64,000 nt of DNA, from contig JAEINL010000001.1 of the NCBI GenBank assembly GCA_016342655.1, positions 1 to 64,000 on the forward strand. The letters run 5' to 3'. Both the position numbers and the translations under genes were made by a program. The notes beneath the pieces were generated by a model that did no database searches, was not told the origin of the DNA, and worked only from the letters and a program-made list of their open reading frames with translations. Of this stretch, positions 62,337-64,000 are shown one piece after another (positions within the stretch are counted from its first letter, which is position 1; each line of letters starts with the position of its first letter). Source of the stretch: Sphaerochaeta sp. Lineage in GTDB: Bacteria; Spirochaetota; Spirochaetia; Sphaerochaetales; Sphaerochaetaceae.

Positions 62337-63304
62337 TATTTCTGACCTCCTTGTAATCGGACTCTTGGATTGAGATAGCTGTACAGGATATCTGTCGTCA
62401 TTGTTGAAAGGGAGAAGATGACGGTAATCAACAGGACGCACGCCTCAATGAGGGGAACGTCTCGCGTCTTGATCGCAGTCATCAGCAAACTGCCCATCCC
62501 TGGGAATCCAAAGAGCGTTTCCACGACGACAAGGCCTCCGAACAACCAACCCATATTCATGCCAATGATCGTGATCGTAGGCAATAGGGCGTTCTTCAGG
62601 GCATGTCTGAAGATTACATACTTGCGTGGCATTCCCTTCAGTACGGCTGCCCTGATATAGTCAGAATGCATAACCTGGATCATGGAGGAACGTTGCATTC
62701 TGGATACATACCCAAACATGACAAAGGTTATGGATAGGGCAGGCATTATCAGAATTTCCAGGTTGCTGAACAGGCTTTCCCCTATGGGGATGACACTGAC
62801 TATGGGTAACCATTTCAGCTGTACACCGAAGACGGTGATAAGGAAAACTCCGGAGACAAACTCTGGTAAGGCCATGGTAGCCAAACCAAAGAACGAAATT
62901 ATTGAGTCTGTGGGTTTGTTCTCCTTTACTCCTGCCAACACGCCAAAAAACATGGAGAGCGGTACAAAGATAAGAAATGCTGCCAAGGCGAGAATCATGG
63001 AATGTCCTACCCGACGCCAGAGAATCGAATTGATCGAAACCCCTTGCATATAGATGGAATCGCCAAGATCACCGGTGACAACCCCTCCAACCCAACGAAA
63101 GTACCGTTGGAGTACAGGATCGTTAAGCCCCCTTGCTTCACGAAGGGCAGCGACTGCCTCGTCAGTGGCACTCTGTCCCAAAATCATCTGGGCGACATCT
63201 CCTGGCATGATCTCTACCAGCATGAAGATGATGAAGGACATAACGGCCAGGGTCACAAGTAGTGACCCCAGCCTCTTTATAAGAATACTTAGTGTTCTGT
63301 TCAT
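62336..63304 (-). CDS. Oligopeptide ABC transporter permease, DppB type
   Basis: 322 residues. An N-terminal helix (about 10-30), the PGD segment (EIMPGDVAQMILG), and five further helices with the C-terminal VVETLFGFPGMGSLL motif are typical of DppB/OppB. The start overlaps the binding-protein stop (ATGA). Confidence 0.91.
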   Translation of the reverse strand: MNRTLSILIKRLGSLLVTLAVMSFIIFMLVEIMPGDVAQMILGQSATDEAVAALREARGLNDPVLQRYFRWVGGVVTGDLGDSIYMQGVSINSILWRRVGHSMILALAAFLIFVPLSMFFGVLAGVKENKPTDSIISFFGLATMALPEFVSGVFLITVFGVQLKWLPIVSVIPIGESLFSNLEILIMPALSITFVMFGYVSRMQRSSMIQVMHSDYIRAAVLKGMPRKYVIFRHALKNALLPTITIIGMNMGWLFGGLVVVETLFGFPGMGSLLMTAIKTRDVPLIEACVLLITVIFSLSTMTTDILYSYLNPRVRLQGGQK

Positions 63305-64000
63305 TTTATATCTGTGTATTTGTACTGAGGAATCATTGTCAATGGTTGTTTGTAGTCAATGATACTATCGTTGATAGCTACAAGGTAAGGTACCTGCAAA
63401 TTCAACAGTGAACCTTCCTCATAGAAAACTTCCTGTAAGTCGTGGTAGAACCCAAGTCTTTTCGCTTCATCACTCTCGGCAGTAATCTTATCAATAAGAG
63501 TATTGATACGAGGATTATCCAAGTGTGATTCATTCCAAGGCCCACCGCCTCTGAAGGCAAGTGCCAAGAGCATGGAGGGATCTATCCGTCCACCCCATCC
63601 AGTGATGGATGTAGGGACATTGAGCCAGTACTGGGAAAGGTACACGTCTCGAGTAAAACCCTTGAGATCTAAATTAAAACCTGCAGGAGCAGCGAGTTCC
63701 TTAAGGGTCTGAGCAAGTTCCTTTCCAAATGGGTGATCAGAAGCATAATACACTTCAACTTTTACCCCATTGGGATACCCTGCTTCAGCGAGCAAGGCCT
63801 TGGCTTTCTCAATGTCACGTCCTCGTAGGGGAATTTCCTTATACTCTGCAAGCATGTTCATGATGGGAGTCTCATTGTATTCGGCCCCTGAACCAAGATC
63901 CATCTGTGTCACACTCTTAGCAAGAATCTGAGGATCCATAGCATATTTGAGGGCAAGACGGACACGGTTGTCATCCCAAGGCTTCATATCAACATTCATG
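63301..64000 (-). CDS. Oligopeptide-binding protein, family 5 (partial)
   Basis: About 233 C-terminal residues; the start lies beyond the right edge. MKPWDDNRVRLALKYAMD, the segment near the usual hinge, and the C-terminal LNLQVPYLVAIN region match family 5 extracellular solute-binding proteins. It delivers peptide or another solute to the DppB/DppC permeases downstream. Its stop overlaps the DppB start by 4 nt. Confidence 0.88.
   Translation of the reverse strand, partial: MNVDMKPWDDNRVRLALKYAMDPQILAKSVTQMDLGSGAEYNETPIMNMLAEYKEIPLRGRDIEKAKALLAEAGYPNGVKVEVYYASDHPFGKELAQTLKELAAPAGFNLDLKGFTRDVYLSQYWLNVPTSITGWGGRIDPSMLLALAFRGGGPWNESHLDNPRINTLIDKITAESDEAKRLGFYHDLQEVFYEEGSLLNLQVPYLVAINDSIIDYKQPLTMIPQYKYTDIK

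Noticed and set aside
1-64000. CRISPR arrays, insertion sequences, prophage genes
   Set aside because: No regularly spaced direct repeats, transposase, integrase or phage structural genes were seen.

Overview
The window reads as a chromosomal stretch of a free-living or commensal spirochaete, most likely Sphaerochaeta-like. This is inferred from protein character: a six-gene Rnf complex, a RpoD with a very acidic linker, ABC sugar uptake regulated by LacI proteins, and treponeme-type envelope proteins. No rRNA or species marker is present, so the genus is a guess. There is no phage, insertion sequence or CRISPR array. It is almost gap-free core genome with one sugar locus at the left and the start of a peptide-transport locus at the right.

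Left region (1-9240): a minus-strand carbohydrate/polyol operon reads LacI regulator, solute-binding protein, two permeases, FGGY kinase, zinc alcohol dehydrogenase and two short-chain dehydrogenases. No transport ATPase is encoded in it. A second minus-strand gene starts at the left edge behind a promoter overlapped by a perfect palindromic operator. 9240-24420: glucose-6-phosphate dehydrogenase and 6-phosphogluconolactonase, a two-gene CoA-dehydratase-activase-like ATPase system, cysteine desulfurase with ThiI, aroB, an HrpA-type helicase, hisS and a poly(A)/CCA polymerase. 24421-32276: a P-loop ATPase fused to an Asp23-like domain, diverging from rnfCDGEAB and a GH57-like protein that has lost its catalytic residues.

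32292-40506: prfB with its programmed frameshift, a PEGA-like envelope protein, ftsY, a secreted repeat protein, a LolC/LolD/LolE-type lipoprotein exporter and RNase Z. 40528-49667: a DUF4143 ATPase, a GGDEF-like membrane protein, an FtsB-like protein, a Sua5/YrdC protein, a DUF1015 protein, thiamine pyrophosphokinase, chorismate mutase, aroA and a LacI regulator coupled to aroA. 49753-56118: divergent tRNA-Thr and tRNA-Tyr, a cysteine-cluster protein, dnaG, rpoD, a zinc-ribbon coiled-coil protein, a probable structured RNA and RNase P RNA. 56149-64000: a TPR lipoprotein, a large radical-SAM/DUF2344 protein, and a minus-strand oligopeptide ABC transporter whose two ATPases are fused; its binding protein runs off the right edge.

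Themes: many genes overlap by ATGA, GTGA or TAATG, showing tight translational coupling. Several monocistronic or operon-leading genes lack a ribosome binding site and have a -10 hexamer ending 6-7 nt before the start codon, which suggests recurrent leaderless transcription. Both tRNAs lack an encoded CCA end.
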